Source: Leeuwenhoekiella polynyae
GTDB lineage: Bacteria > Bacteroidota > Bacteroidia > Flavobacteriales > Flavobacteriaceae
Strand: one strand, 5' to 3'
NCBI RefSeq assembly: GCF_042683665.1
Contig: NZ_JBHUOO010000006.1
Length of the DNA stretch: 64,000 bases
In this document: piece after piece, positions 23,739 through 32,493 of the stretch
Layout of the letters: each line of letters begins with the position of its first letter
Numbering within the stretch: the first letter of the stretch is position 1
Notes under the pieces: generated by a model
Told to the model about the DNA's origin: nothing
Databases searched by the model: none
The model's input: only the letters and a program-made list of their open reading frames with translations
Translations under genes and position numbers: made by a program

Positions 23739-26126
23739 TTAAAATCTTAGTGATAATCCTCCACCTGCACCAAAACGGTTATCATAACTTCCCATCAATG
23801 AGAAATTTTTGGATAAAAGATATTCAACACCCGTACTCCAAGTAATCTCTTTTTTGAAATTATCTCCTTGAGGCAGGTCATCTACCCACCCAAAATCTGC
23901 TTGGTACTCGTACATCCCAAAAACAATAGTTCTAGGGAAAATGGTAATAGCACGGCTTAAGCTAATCTGCGGGCGTAGCTTACTATCCATCCTCACATCC
24001 AACGTAAATAAGTAGGGCGTAAGGTATCGTATCCCTGCTATAGCTGTTGTTGTTATTTCTTCAAGGCTATCCTCCATTTCGTTCTCGACATTTACACCGC
24101 CAAAAACGGTTAGATAATCATAGAGGTATCTATCGTAGGCAGCTTCAACCTCCATATTCCTGTTCCAACCATATTCGCCCCTCAAACTGAATTGGTTTCG
24201 GATATTTGAAGATATAAGGTTCAAAGTGGTCATATGTGATGCGGCATCTATCATTCCGTAGGAATAGAACTGGTCGGTCTCGTCAATAAGTTTAGATACG
24301 GGATATTCCTTCAACCTTGGATCCCTAGGGGTATCATAACTTACAATACGCGCCATACCTCCCATCATATGGTATAGAATATGACAATGGAAAAACCAAT
24401 CGCCATATTCATCACCATAAAATTCAATGGTAACTTGTTTCATTGGTGGAACATTGACTGTGTGTTTTAAGGGTGAGTATTCCCCATTTTCGTTAATGAC
24501 CCTAAAAAAATGACCGTGTAGGTGCATTGGGTGGTGCATCATAGTCAGGTTATTGAAGGTAATCCTAGTTACTTCGTCTCCCTTGATTTTTATTTTATCT
24601 GCTTCAGATAGAGGAACCCCATTCAAACTCCAGATATAGCGCTGCATATTCCCGGTAAGGTTTAATAGGATATCCGTTACAGGAACATCTGGGTCATAAT
24701 TGGTCTTCTCCGGCGATTTCAAGTAGTCATAGTTATACTCTGAAAACATATTCATTCCCTGCATTCCATCTGCTTCGTCCATTTTCATATCATCCATTTG
24801 AGAGGCCTTTTTCATTTTGGTATCCATTTTTGTGTCCATCCCTGCCATTTTGGAATGGTCCATCTGCATTGAATCCTTTTTCATATCCATTTGCATTTCG
24901 TCCATTTTATGCTTCTTCATTTCCATACCCTTCATATTGGACTTGTCCATATTCATTGTACCCATATCCATATCTTTCATTCCTTCCATCTGCATTCCCC
25001 ATTTTTCTTTCATCTCGTAACGCTCATCTTTGCCTGGTCGGAACTTTAAAGCGGGTGCACCCATTTTCATTTTCATTTTGGCCATTTGTTGCATCATCCC
25101 TATTTTATCAGGTTTGGATACATCGGGTGCAGCAACAATAGGTCCTTGGCCTAGGTATGCCGTTGCGGTACCAGAGCCGTCTTGGGCCATAATTTTATAT
25201 TCCAGTTTGCCGTTCTCCGGTATGGTTACGATAAAATCATAGGTTTCAGCGACCCCTATAAATGTCTTGTTATGCTTAACCGGTACTACATCTTTACCGT
25301 CTGCCGAGACAAGCAAAGGGTCAGGGCCGCCAAAGGCCATCCAGAACGAAGTAGAAGCAGAGCCGTCTATAATGCGAAGGCGCACTTTTTCGCCAGGTTT
25401 AAACTCGGGGTACTCCACTTTTTCTTCTCCATTAATTAAGAACGCTGGGTAATACACATCTGCCACATCTGCACTTTCCATACGCTGTCTCCAAAAATTT
25501 AATTGCGCCCCAAATGCGCCCCTTGCAATTACTTGGTTAAGCGGCGTAGCTGTTCCTTTTCTTATATTGTACCATTCTGTACCTCGCTTTAAAAACCGAA
25601 GTACATCCCGCGGTTTTTCGTTGGTCCAGTCAGATAGTACCAAAACCTGCTCTTTATCATACTCCAAGGTTTTTTCTTTGGGCTGTATTACAATTGAGCC
25701 GTAAACACCGCTCTGTTCCTGCAACATTGTATGGGAATGGTACCAATAGGTGCCGTTTTGCTTTATTGCGAATTCATATTTTAGTGTTTTACCGGGTTCT
25801 ATGGGCGGTGTAGAAAGGTAGGGTACCCCATCATAAAAATTGGGCAACAACAAGCCGTGCCAATGGATGGATGTCTCCACGCTCATTTCATTTTTTACAT
25901 AGATTACTGCGTACTCCCCTTCGGTAAATTCGAGCGTTGGCCCTGGAATACCTCCGTTGACGGTCATCCCTTTTACTTCTTTACCGGCTTTATTAACCAT
26001 TTCTTCCTTTAGGGTCAACGTGTATTCGTGAACGGGTAGATTATCGACATTACCTTCCACGGACTGTGCAGATGCTGTATAGGTACACAGTAACAAAAGA
26101 ATAAATGCATAGCTTATTTTTTTCAT
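23739..26126 (-). CDS. pcoA: Multicopper oxidase (PcoA/CopA type) fused to a PcoB-like barrel
   Basis: A 795-residue secreted protein that probably oxidises Cu(I) in the periplasm. Signal peptide 1-20. The copper ligands fall in the usual four motifs: HWHG (88-91), YWYHSH, HPMHLHGHFF and WFFHCHILYHMMGG. A Met/Asp/His-rich insert of about 85 residues (roughly 370-455) resembles PcoA metal loops. After the oxidase (about residue 625) the chain continues with MIDAASHMTTLN and repeated amphipathic strands ending in LSLRF, like the PcoB/CopB outer-membrane domain. E. coli and Pseudomonas encode these parts as two proteins. The fusion call is by inspection. Confidence 0.87.
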   Translation of the reverse strand: MKKISYAFILLLLCTYTASAQSVEGNVDNLPVHEYTLTLKEEMVNKAGKEVKGMTVNGGIPGPTLEFTEGEYAVIYVKNEMSVETSIHWHGLLLPNFYDGVPYLSTPPIEPGKTLKYEFAIKQNGTYWYHSHTMLQEQSGVYGSIVIQPKEKTLEYDKEQVLVLSDWTNEKPRDVLRFLKRGTEWYNIRKGTATPLNQVIARGAFGAQLNFWRQRMESADVADVYYPAFLINGEEKVEYPEFKPGEKVRLRIIDGSASTSFWMAFGGPDPLLVSADGKDVVPVKHNKTFIGVAETYDFIVTIPENGKLEYKIMAQDGSGTATAYLGQGPIVAAPDVSKPDKIGMMQQMAKMKMKMGAPALKFRPGKDERYEMKEKWGMQMEGMKDMDMGTMNMDKSNMKGMEMKKHKMDEMQMDMKKDSMQMDHSKMAGMDTKMDTKMKKASQMDDMKMDEADGMQGMNMFSEYNYDYLKSPEKTNYDPDVPVTDILLNLTGNMQRYIWSLNGVPLSEADKIKIKGDEVTRITFNNLTMMHHPMHLHGHFFRVINENGEYSPLKHTVNVPPMKQVTIEFYGDEYGDWFFHCHILYHMMGGMARIVSYDTPRDPRLKEYPVSKLIDETDQFYSYGMIDAASHMTTLNLISSNIRNQFSLRGEYGWNRNMEVEAAYDRYLYDYLTVFGGVNVENEMEDSLEEITTTAIAGIRYLTPYLFTLDVRMDSKLRPQISLSRAITIFPRTIVFGMYEYQADFGWVDDLPQGDNFKKEITWSTGVEYLLSKNFSLMGSYDNRFGAGGGLSLRF

Positions 26127-26154
26127 AAGATTACTTTTTTTAAAATTAATATTG

Positions 26155-26178
26155 ATTATGAGAAGTTTGTGTCATAAT
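26155..26178. promoter_or_regulatory. Inverted repeat upstream of the multicopper oxidase gene
   Basis: ATTATGA (26155-26161) and TCATAAT (26172-26178) form a perfect 7-bp inverted repeat, 29 bp upstream of the oxidase start and just after the regulator gene. The size suits a dimer-binding operator. No second copy was found. Confidence 0.35.
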
Positions 26179-26190
26179 TATGGTTGTTAT

Positions 26191-26757
26191 CTACCTTATT
26201 TGATCTAAAGGGTTTCTAATACTTTTTTGATTATTCTTATAATTAGTCAGACTCATACCAGTTTCACTTTTAAACAGCCTACTTAAATGATTTACATTAC
26301 TGTAATCAAGCAGCTGACTTATCTCCGTAAAATTACCCTCTTGTAATTGAATCAGCTCTTTCACTCTTTCTATCTTGAGTTTTATAAAGTATTTTTCTAT
26401 GGTAATATGCTCCGTAACAGAAAATATTTTACTGATTTTTGAGTACTCAAGGTTTAATTTACTTTCCAAATGCTTGGACAGCGTTTTATTTAATTGAAGT
26501 GGTAATTTTTGTAATAATTTAATAAGTTCAATTTTAACTTGCTCTACTAATTGCTGGTCTTGCGCCAGTAAAATTTCGAAACCATTGTTTTCTAAAACAT
26601 TTTTTATATTTTCAAAATCATCTATAGATTTCTCTTCGTAAATAATAGAACCCAATTCAATATGCTTTAAGTGAATCCCTAATGTTTCAACATCACTCTG
26701 GATTGTTTTAATACAGCGATTACACACCATATTTTTTATAAATAATTTCTTTTCCAT
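26191..26757 (-). CDS. HMA-like domain / AraC-type HTH regulator, copy 2
   Basis: A 188-residue paralogue of the protein at 5850, with N-terminal LFIKNMVCNRC (Cys12, Cys15) and an AraC-type HTH (FTEISQLLDYSNVNHLSRLF ... GMSLTNYKN). The two share architecture and length but have diverged clearly, so they probably see different operators. This gene sits between the tolC-like gene and the multicopper oxidase gene, in the same direction. Its stop is 64 bp from the oxidase start. The most likely role is local control of the oxidase/RND cluster by periplasmic or cytosolic copper. Confidence 0.85.
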   Translation of the reverse strand: MEKKLFIKNMVCNRCIKTIQSDVETLGIHLKHIELGSIIYEEKSIDDFENIKNVLENNGFEILLAQDQQLVEQVKIELIKLLQKLPLQLNKTLSKHLESKLNLEYSKISKIFSVTEHITIEKYFIKLKIERVKELIQLQEGNFTEISQLLDYSNVNHLSRLFKSETGMSLTNYKNNQKSIRNPLDQIR

Positions 26758-26761
26758 CCGG

Positions 26762-27979
26762 TTAGTTGATTAGGTAATTAACAATTGCAGATTGTGTGTA
26801 ATACTTCTGTATCGATTCCACTTGATTTAACTGAAATTTGAGCTGTAACTCTTGGATATCCAGCACATCATTAAAATCAATGGTGCCCGTTTCATAGTTT
26901 TTAATGAGAATTTCTTCAGCATCTTCTGCTTGTTTCAGATTGTTCTCTTGTGTATTATATGCTATTCGTGCTTGGTTGCGTTGCGATATTGCTTTTGCGA
27001 AAGCGGATTCCAAAACATTCAATCGTTGTGCTTTTTGAGTCTCGATTTCTTGTTGGCGCAAGTCATTTTGCCTTGAAATAGATTTATACCGATTATTAAA
27101 AATGGGAATGGAAACTGAAACCATAGGCATTAGTATATCCTTTCCATTGTCTATTGGATTCATATCCGCTCGCTCGCTCACTGGTAGATAATCAACCCCA
27201 AAACCAAACATAGGTAATGCCTCACGCTGGTTGAGCAATTCAGATTGTGCTATAGATTCGTAGAGTTTATCATATTTAAGCAGTTCAGGATTAAGTGATA
27301 GTGCATCTCTACCAGATACGGCGTTTTCACTTGGAATTTCCATTAATGTGACCACATCAACCATCATAGTTCCATCACGATTGAGTAGCTTATTGAAGGT
27401 GATTTGTTCTGACCCAAATTCCTCTTCGAGCACCTCTTTTTGCTGTTGCAATTCATTTTGACGAATCTGTAATCTCAAAACGTCAACAGAAGATGCCTTG
27501 CCTACTTCAACCGATGTAAGGGCAAGACGCTCATAGGTTTCTAATAATTTAATGTTCTTATCGAGCACCCTTTGCTTTGCTTGTATTTCATACAAACGAT
27601 AATAGGATTGAGCTACAGAAAGTGCCAGTTTTCTTTTGGCAATTATGATTTCCACATATTCAGCTTCAGCCATTGAGGCTGCATAATTTTCTCTTGCCGT
27701 TATGGTCCCGAACCAAGGCAACATTTGCTTAAAGCCAATACGTGCTCTCTGCGCCCCAACACGGGTCTCGGGCTCACTGACAAAGTACCCAGCACTCACT
27801 TCAGTATTAGGCAGCCAGTTTGCTTCGTTCACTTTTTCTTCGGCGATGTTATAGCGCAGTTCAAAGGCTTGAATCTCGGGGTTGTTAGATTGTGCCTCTT
27901 CAATGTATGATTGTAGTTGTTGCGCTTTCGCGAAAGCGGAAACAAACAAAAGACAGGTAATAATTTTTATATTTTTCAT
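26762..27979 (-). CDS. cusC: TolC-family outer-membrane efflux channel (CusC type)
   Basis: A 405-residue protein with signal peptide MKNIKIITCLLFVSAFAKAQ and the alternating coiled-coil/barrel pattern of TolC proteins. The cleavage region AFAKAQ is encoded by the palindrome CGCTTTCGCGAAAGCG (27923-27938). Its ATG overlaps the cusA stop by 4 bp, so the pump and channel are translated together. It should complete a tripartite system with CusA (27976) and the adaptor at 6670. Confidence 0.9.
   Translation of the reverse strand: MKNIKIITCLLFVSAFAKAQQLQSYIEEAQSNNPEIQAFELRYNIAEEKVNEANWLPNTEVSAGYFVSEPETRVGAQRARIGFKQMLPWFGTITARENYAASMAEAEYVEIIIAKRKLALSVAQSYYRLYEIQAKQRVLDKNIKLLETYERLALTSVEVGKASSVDVLRLQIRQNELQQQKEVLEEEFGSEQITFNKLLNRDGTMMVDVVTLMEIPSENAVSGRDALSLNPELLKYDKLYESIAQSELLNQREALPMFGFGVDYLPVSERADMNPIDNGKDILMPMVSVSIPIFNNRYKSISRQNDLRQQEIETQKAQRLNVLESAFAKAISQRNQARIAYNTQENNLKQAEDAEEILIKNYETGTIDFNDVLDIQELQLKFQLNQVESIQKYYTQSAIVNYLIN
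27923..27938. repeat. 16-bp palindrome CGCTTTCGCGAAAGCG in the tolC-like signal peptide
   Basis: Perfect 16-bp palindrome. Other perfect copies are at 30369-30384 (within cusA) and 53560-53575 (within traN); a one-mismatch copy is near 26991-27005. In this gene and traN it encodes AFAKA at the signal cleavage site. Confidence 0.75.
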
Positions 27980-30900
27980 TTGTTTGCTCGTTTAAGTTGG
28001 TACTCTTTTTTCCAGCTATATAATACTGGTACTAAAAAGTAGGATGTAATATCTATAATCATCCCACCGAAAATGGGGATTGCCATAGGTATCATAATAT
28101 CGCTTCCTTTTCCCGTAGAAGTAAGTACAGGTAAGAGTGCAAGCACGGTGGTAACAGTAGTCATCAAACACGGACGAATTCGCTTTCCAGCAGCTTCTAA
28201 TGTGGCAAGTCGGATTCCTTTTTTATCATTGGGATTCTCTCTGTCAAAAGTTTGTGTGAGGTAGGTAGCCATAACTACACCATCATCTGTTGCGATACCA
28301 AAAAGCGCAATAAAGCCAACCCAGACAGCAACACTTAGATTGATGGTTTTCATATTGAACAAATCCCGCATATTCTCACCAAAAAAGCTGAAATTGAAGA
28401 ACCAATCCTGACCGTAAAGCCAAATCATTATAAAGCCACCTGCAAAGGCAACTGCGATTCCTGTAAATACCATCAACGAGGTGGAAACAGAACGGAACTG
28501 GAAATACAGAATCAAGAAAATAATAAGCAATGCCAAAGGCACAACTACGGAAAGTGTTTTTTCTGCGCGCAGCTGATTTTCATACGTACCCGTAAAACGG
28601 TAATTAATACCTTGTGGCACAATCAAATCACCATTGTCTATTTTTTGTTGAATGAGCGCTTGGGCATTTTCGACCACATCAACTTCGGCAAAACCATCGA
28701 GTTTATCAAACAGTACATACCCTATCAAGAAGGTGTCCTCACTTTTTATGACCTGTGGACCTTGTTCATAACGTATGTCTACCAATTCGCTCAGTGGAAC
28801 CGGACTTCCTTTCTCAACCGGAACATAAATATCTTTTAAATCTTCTGGGTTTGCACGCAACTCACGCGGATAGCGCACTCTTACTCCATACCGCTCACGA
28901 CCTTCTACCGTTTGAGTAAGCGGCATACCGCCCACAGCTACCTGAAGTACTTCCTGAACATCCATTATGGAAATTCCATAGCGTGCCAATTGGTCTCGTT
29001 TTATATCAATTAGTAAATAGGGCTTGCCCACAATACGGTCTGCAAAGACAGCTTGTTCTTTTACACCTTCAGCTTGTTTTAAAATGTCTTCGAGCTGTAG
29101 ACCAAAAGCTTCTATTGTTTTCAAGTCTGGCCCTTTAACTTTTATACCCATAGGCGCACGCATACCTGTTTGAAGCATTACGAGCCTTGTCTCGATAGGT
29201 TGTAGTTTTGGTGCAGAAGTCACCCCTGGAAATTTGGTCACTTTCACAATCTCATTCCAGATATCGTCTGGGCTGTCGATTTCTGGCCGCCAGTTTCGGT
29301 AATATTCACCGCTGCCGTCTTCAATTAAATCGTTATGGGTTGCATTTGTTTTTAGTTGCGAGGCCTCATAATTAGCGTCATCATCGATTTCATTATTTGG
29401 ATTAATAATGAATTTATCATTTTTCAGAACAAATAAACCATCATCGTTTACGCGGTAGCGTTGTCTCTCGCCATTCTTGTTTCGCATATATTCAGACTTA
29501 TACTGAATCACATTTTCATACATCGAGAGCGGCGCAGGGTCAAGAGCAGATTCTGTTCTACCCGATTTACCTACTACCGTTTCGATTTCAGGAATACTGG
29601 CTACGGCCATATCAAGCTGCTGTAACACACGCTTGTTTTCTTCAACACCTGCGTGTGGCAAGGATGTTGGCATTAACAGGAATGAGCCTTCGTTGAGCGA
29701 TGGCATAAATTCTTTACCCGTGTTGCGCATTATTATGGCCCCTAAAATCAACACTGTGGTCGGAATTATTAAAAACAGTAATCGGTTTTGAAGTGCCCAA
29801 CGTAATATAGTGTCGTAATATTTTTGGAAAATTGAAAACGCCCCCAGTAATCCGAAACAGATAATCGCAACAAAAATCAAGTTCATTATAATACCGCGGT
29901 CAAAACCTAGTGGTCGCCAGTATTCGGCTAGAAGGAAAACAATAGCAATACAAGAAATAACGATATGTATTAGATTGGCTCTTTTTGCCGTGATAATATC
30001 GCGTACACTCAAAATTGCAACGATTCCATAGGCAATTAATATAATACCCAACCAATAACCATAGAAGATGGCTGTGATACCAAGGACGATGAGAACAGCA
30101 TTAATAATATATTTAGCGTGCTCCCTAATAGTACTCTTTTTGAAAAGGAATGCGGCAAATGGTGGTATCAAGAAAAGGGCGATAACCAAAGACGCCGTGA
30201 GCGCCATTGTCTTTGTAAATGCGAGTGGACGAAACAACTTTCCTTCAGCACCTATCATAGTGAATACAGGAATAAAACTGATAATGGTTGTTAATACTGC
30301 CGTTAAAATTGCACCAGAAACTTCAGCAGTTGCATTGTAGATGATTTCATTTGTGGTGTACTCGATTCCGCTTTCGCGAAAGCGTAATTTTTCATCTTCC
30401 AAATGCCGAATCATATTTTCGGCCAGTATAACGCCCACATCCACCATTGTACCTATAGCAATGGCAATCCCTGACAATGCTACAATATTTGCATCTACAT
30501 CAAAAAGTTTCATTGCAATGAAAACCATTAATACTGCAACGGGTAACAAACCTGAAATTAAGATGGATGCGCGTAGGTTGAACACCATTACGATAATGAC
30601 CAGAATGGTTATTAAGATTTCAAGCGTGAGTGCTTCATTAAGCGTGTGTAGGGTCTCTTGAATAAGCTGGGTACGGTCGTAAAAGGGGACAATGGTCACT
30701 TGTGAGGTGCGGCCATCTGCCAGAACTTTTGTTGGAAGCCCAGATGACAGTTCAGCGATTTGCTCTTTTACATTATTGATAACTTCCATAGGGTTGGCGC
30801 CATATCGCGCTACCACAACACCACCAACAACTTCGGCACCTTCTTTATCTAAAATACCACGACGAGTTTGCGGTCCCAAATGAACAGTTGCGATGTCTTT

Positions 30901-31728
30901 TATTCGGATAGACGTAAAATTCTCTGAAGTGACCACGGCATTTTCAATATCTGCAACGGATTTTACATAGCCCAAACCACGAACCAGATATTCGGCCTGA
31001 TTGATTTCCAATGTTTGTGCACCAATATCTTGGTTGCTCTGCTTAACGGCTTTGACAATGGCACTTAATCCAATATTGTATTGGCGCATTTTCTCCGGGT
31101 CCACATCTACTTGATATTCCTGAACATAACCGCCGATAGACGCTACTTCGGAAACACCACTTGCCGATGACAATCCGTATTTCACATAATAATCCTGTAT
31201 ACTACGCAGTTCCTGTAAATCCCAACCACCGGTTACATTACCATCCTTGTCACGACCTTCTAGGGTGTACCAGAATATTTGTCCTAAACCTGTGGCATCA
31301 GGGCCCAAAGCTGGGTTAACGCCATCTGGCAGCAAGTTGGAAGGAAGCGAATTGAGTTTTTCGAGAATGCGACTACGTGACCAGTAAAACTCCACATCTT
31401 CTTCAAAAATGATATAGATACTGGAAAACCCAAACATAGAGGAACTACGAATAGTTTTCACGCCTGGAATACCTAGAAGCGAAGTTGTAAGTGGATACGT
31501 AATTTGGTCTTCAATATCCTGTGGCGAGCGCCCTTGCCATTTGGTAAAAACAATTTGTTGGTTTTCACCAATATCGGGAATGGCATCCACAGCTACAGGG
31601 TCAGTAGGCAAAATACCGGTCTCCCAATTAAAAGGTGCGTTTACAACGCCCCAACCGACGAACAAAGCTAATAGTAAAACAGCTACTAATTTATTTTCTA
31701 TTAGAAATTTGATGCTTTTATTCAGCAT
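27976..31728 (-). CDS. cusA: CusA/CzcA-type heavy-metal RND efflux pump
   Basis: A 1250-residue proton-driven inner-membrane pump. ATG 31728 (MLNKSIKFLIENKLVAVLL) is the conserved start; the frame runs 21 residues further to 31791 without homology. Two sets of membrane helices flank large periplasmic loops, typical of the HME-RND group. Motifs include the N-terminal DPVAVDAIPDIGENQ and the charged helix IATDDGVVMATYL near 1160. The periplasmic insert around residues 760-850 is acidic and Met-poor. Channel gene tolC/cusC follows with a 4-bp overlap. A palindrome repeat lies at 30369-30384. Confidence 0.95.
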   Translation of the reverse strand: MLNKSIKFLIENKLVAVLLLALFVGWGVVNAPFNWETGILPTDPVAVDAIPDIGENQQIVFTKWQGRSPQDIEDQITYPLTTSLLGIPGVKTIRSSSMFGFSSIYIIFEEDVEFYWSRSRILEKLNSLPSNLLPDGVNPALGPDATGLGQIFWYTLEGRDKDGNVTGGWDLQELRSIQDYYVKYGLSSASGVSEVASIGGYVQEYQVDVDPEKMRQYNIGLSAIVKAVKQSNQDIGAQTLEINQAEYLVRGLGYVKSVADIENAVVTSENFTSIRIKDIATVHLGPQTRRGILDKEGAEVVGGVVVARYGANPMEVINNVKEQIAELSSGLPTKVLADGRTSQVTIVPFYDRTQLIQETLHTLNEALTLEILITILVIIVMVFNLRASILISGLLPVAVLMVFIAMKLFDVDANIVALSGIAIAIGTMVDVGVILAENMIRHLEDEKLRFRESGIEYTTNEIIYNATAEVSGAILTAVLTTIISFIPVFTMIGAEGKLFRPLAFTKTMALTASLVIALFLIPPFAAFLFKKSTIREHAKYIINAVLIVLGITAIFYGYWLGIILIAYGIVAILSVRDIITAKRANLIHIVISCIAIVFLLAEYWRPLGFDRGIIMNLIFVAIICFGLLGAFSIFQKYYDTILRWALQNRLLFLIIPTTVLILGAIIMRNTGKEFMPSLNEGSFLLMPTSLPHAGVEENKRVLQQLDMAVASIPEIETVVGKSGRTESALDPAPLSMYENVIQYKSEYMRNKNGERQRYRVNDDGLFVLKNDKFIINPNNEIDDDANYEASQLKTNATHNDLIEDGSGEYYRNWRPEIDSPDDIWNEIVKVTKFPGVTSAPKLQPIETRLVMLQTGMRAPMGIKVKGPDLKTIEAFGLQLEDILKQAEGVKEQAVFADRIVGKPYLLIDIKRDQLARYGISIMDVQEVLQVAVGGMPLTQTVEGRERYGVRVRYPRELRANPEDLKDIYVPVEKGSPVPLSELVDIRYEQGPQVIKSEDTFLIGYVLFDKLDGFAEVDVVENAQALIQQKIDNGDLIVPQGINYRFTGTYENQLRAEKTLSVVVPLALLIIFLILYFQFRSVSTSLMVFTGIAVAFAGGFIMIWLYGQDWFFNFSFFGENMRDLFNMKTINLSVAVWVGFIALFGIATDDGVVMATYLTQTFDRENPNDKKGIRLATLEAAGKRIRPCLMTTVTTVLALLPVLTSTGKGSDIMIPMAIPIFGGMIIDITSYFLVPVLYSWKKEYQLKRANK
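30369..30384. repeat. 16-bp palindrome CGCTTTCGCGAAAGCG inside cusA
   Basis: Second perfect copy of the palindrome. On the minus strand it encodes part of LRFRESGIE in a cytosolic loop of the pump. Confidence 0.75.
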
Positions 31729-31831
31729 AGAAATGATTATTAAGTAATTATAAATCTTGTTTAAAAGTGACAAACAAGCAGAAATGTCCAAAACAAATTA
31801 ATGCAGGACTACAGTTCTAATTACTTAAAAA

Positions 31832-32248
31832 TCAAATAAGGAAAGTCTGGTCTAAAACTTGAATATCCCTGACCAAGGGAGGAGGCGTATAATCTCTGTA
31901 TGAATTTAAATCTTCTTGAGATTCGAAAAATAAGTGTATATAGGTATGGATAAAAGCAGCAACAAATAGTTGTTGGTCTTTATCTAATTTGTCGAACGAT
32001 GTTTTTAAAGTATCTTGCCCTTCAACAATCACTTGTTCATCACTACAGCAATCTTTTTTAGAAATATCACACTCTGATGACTGCGATTGCTGTTGAACAT
32101 CCATACCGCAAGTTTGAGCGTGACCAAATAATGAAGAGTCCACAAAAATATCTCCACAATAATGACTATCTACCGTAAATGATACGGTTGACAACAACAC
32201 TAACAGTGCCATAGAGAATGTTGATATTTTAAAAAAGATTTTCTTCAT
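31832..32248 (-). CDS. HYC_CC_PP-family secreted protein, copy 1
   Basis: A 138-residue protein. ATG 32248 starts the signal peptide MKKIFFKISTFSMALLVLLSTVSFTV; an upstream ATG at 32275 adds nine residues. The family marks are SHYCG after the signal, DCC in the middle and PPP near the C-terminus, ending TFLI. Cysteines and His suggest periplasmic metal binding. It lies at the head of the leftward cusA group, divergent from the iron operon. Its paralogue is at 38904. Confidence 0.8.
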   Translation of the reverse strand: MKKIFFKISTFSMALLVLLSTVSFTVDSHYCGDIFVDSSLFGHAQTCGMDVQQQSQSSECDISKKDCCSDEQVIVEGQDTLKTSFDKLDKDQQLFVAAFIHTYIHLFFESQEDLNSYRDYTPPPLVRDIQVLDQTFLI

Positions 32249-32365
32249 TAATTTTACAAAAATACAAAATTTCAAGTAAATTTTCTTTATTTAACAAATA
32301 ATTTTGATTTCATATGCAACATATTCTCCTAAATCTATATGAAAGATTATCTAATTTCTAGAAAA

Positions 32366-32380
32366 ATGCCGAATACAAAC
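32366..32380 (+). promoter_or_regulatory. Short match to the copper-operator motif
   Basis: ATGCCGAATACAAAC shares ATGCCGAAT with the motif copies at 5203 and 5806. It lies 118 bp upstream of the HYC_CC_PP gene start with the same orientation relative to the gene. Being only 9 bases, the match is weak. Confidence 0.25.
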
Positions 32381-32418
32381 CTGTTTTAAATTTATTATTA
32401 AGAATTGTTCTAAATAAG

Positions 32419-32449
32419 TTTGTTTTTTTAAATTTCATTTCTATTTTTG
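32419..32449 (+). promoter_or_regulatory. Bacteroidetes-type promoter for the iron operon
   Basis: A TTTG box (32419-32422) and TATTTTTG (32442-32449) are separated by 19 bp, matching the Bacteroidetes consensus TTTG-N19-TAnnTTTG for the primary sigma factor. Transcription would start about 7 bp downstream of the second box, just before the candidate Fur box and the DUF4856 gene. Confidence 0.7.
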
Positions 32450-32468
32450 TCGCTGAAATAATCACTTA

Positions 32469-32488
32469 CTTATATTAAGTCTAAATAA
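32469..32488. promoter_or_regulatory. Candidate Fur-like iron box
   Basis: CTTATATTAAGTCTAAATAA, on the other strand TTATTTAGACTTAATATAAG, resembles the A/T-rich ATTTAGA..TAAAT boxes seen upstream of flavobacterial iron uptake genes. It lies between the promoter and the first gene, where a repressor would block transcription. Confidence 0.45.
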
Positions 32489-32493
32489 ATTTA

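Noticed and set aside
24817..25141. Plus-strand open frames opposite the Met-rich insert of the multicopper oxidase
   Set aside because: They are the mirror of repeated Met/Asp/Lys codons in the oxidase and have low-complexity Ser/Ile/Phe composition.
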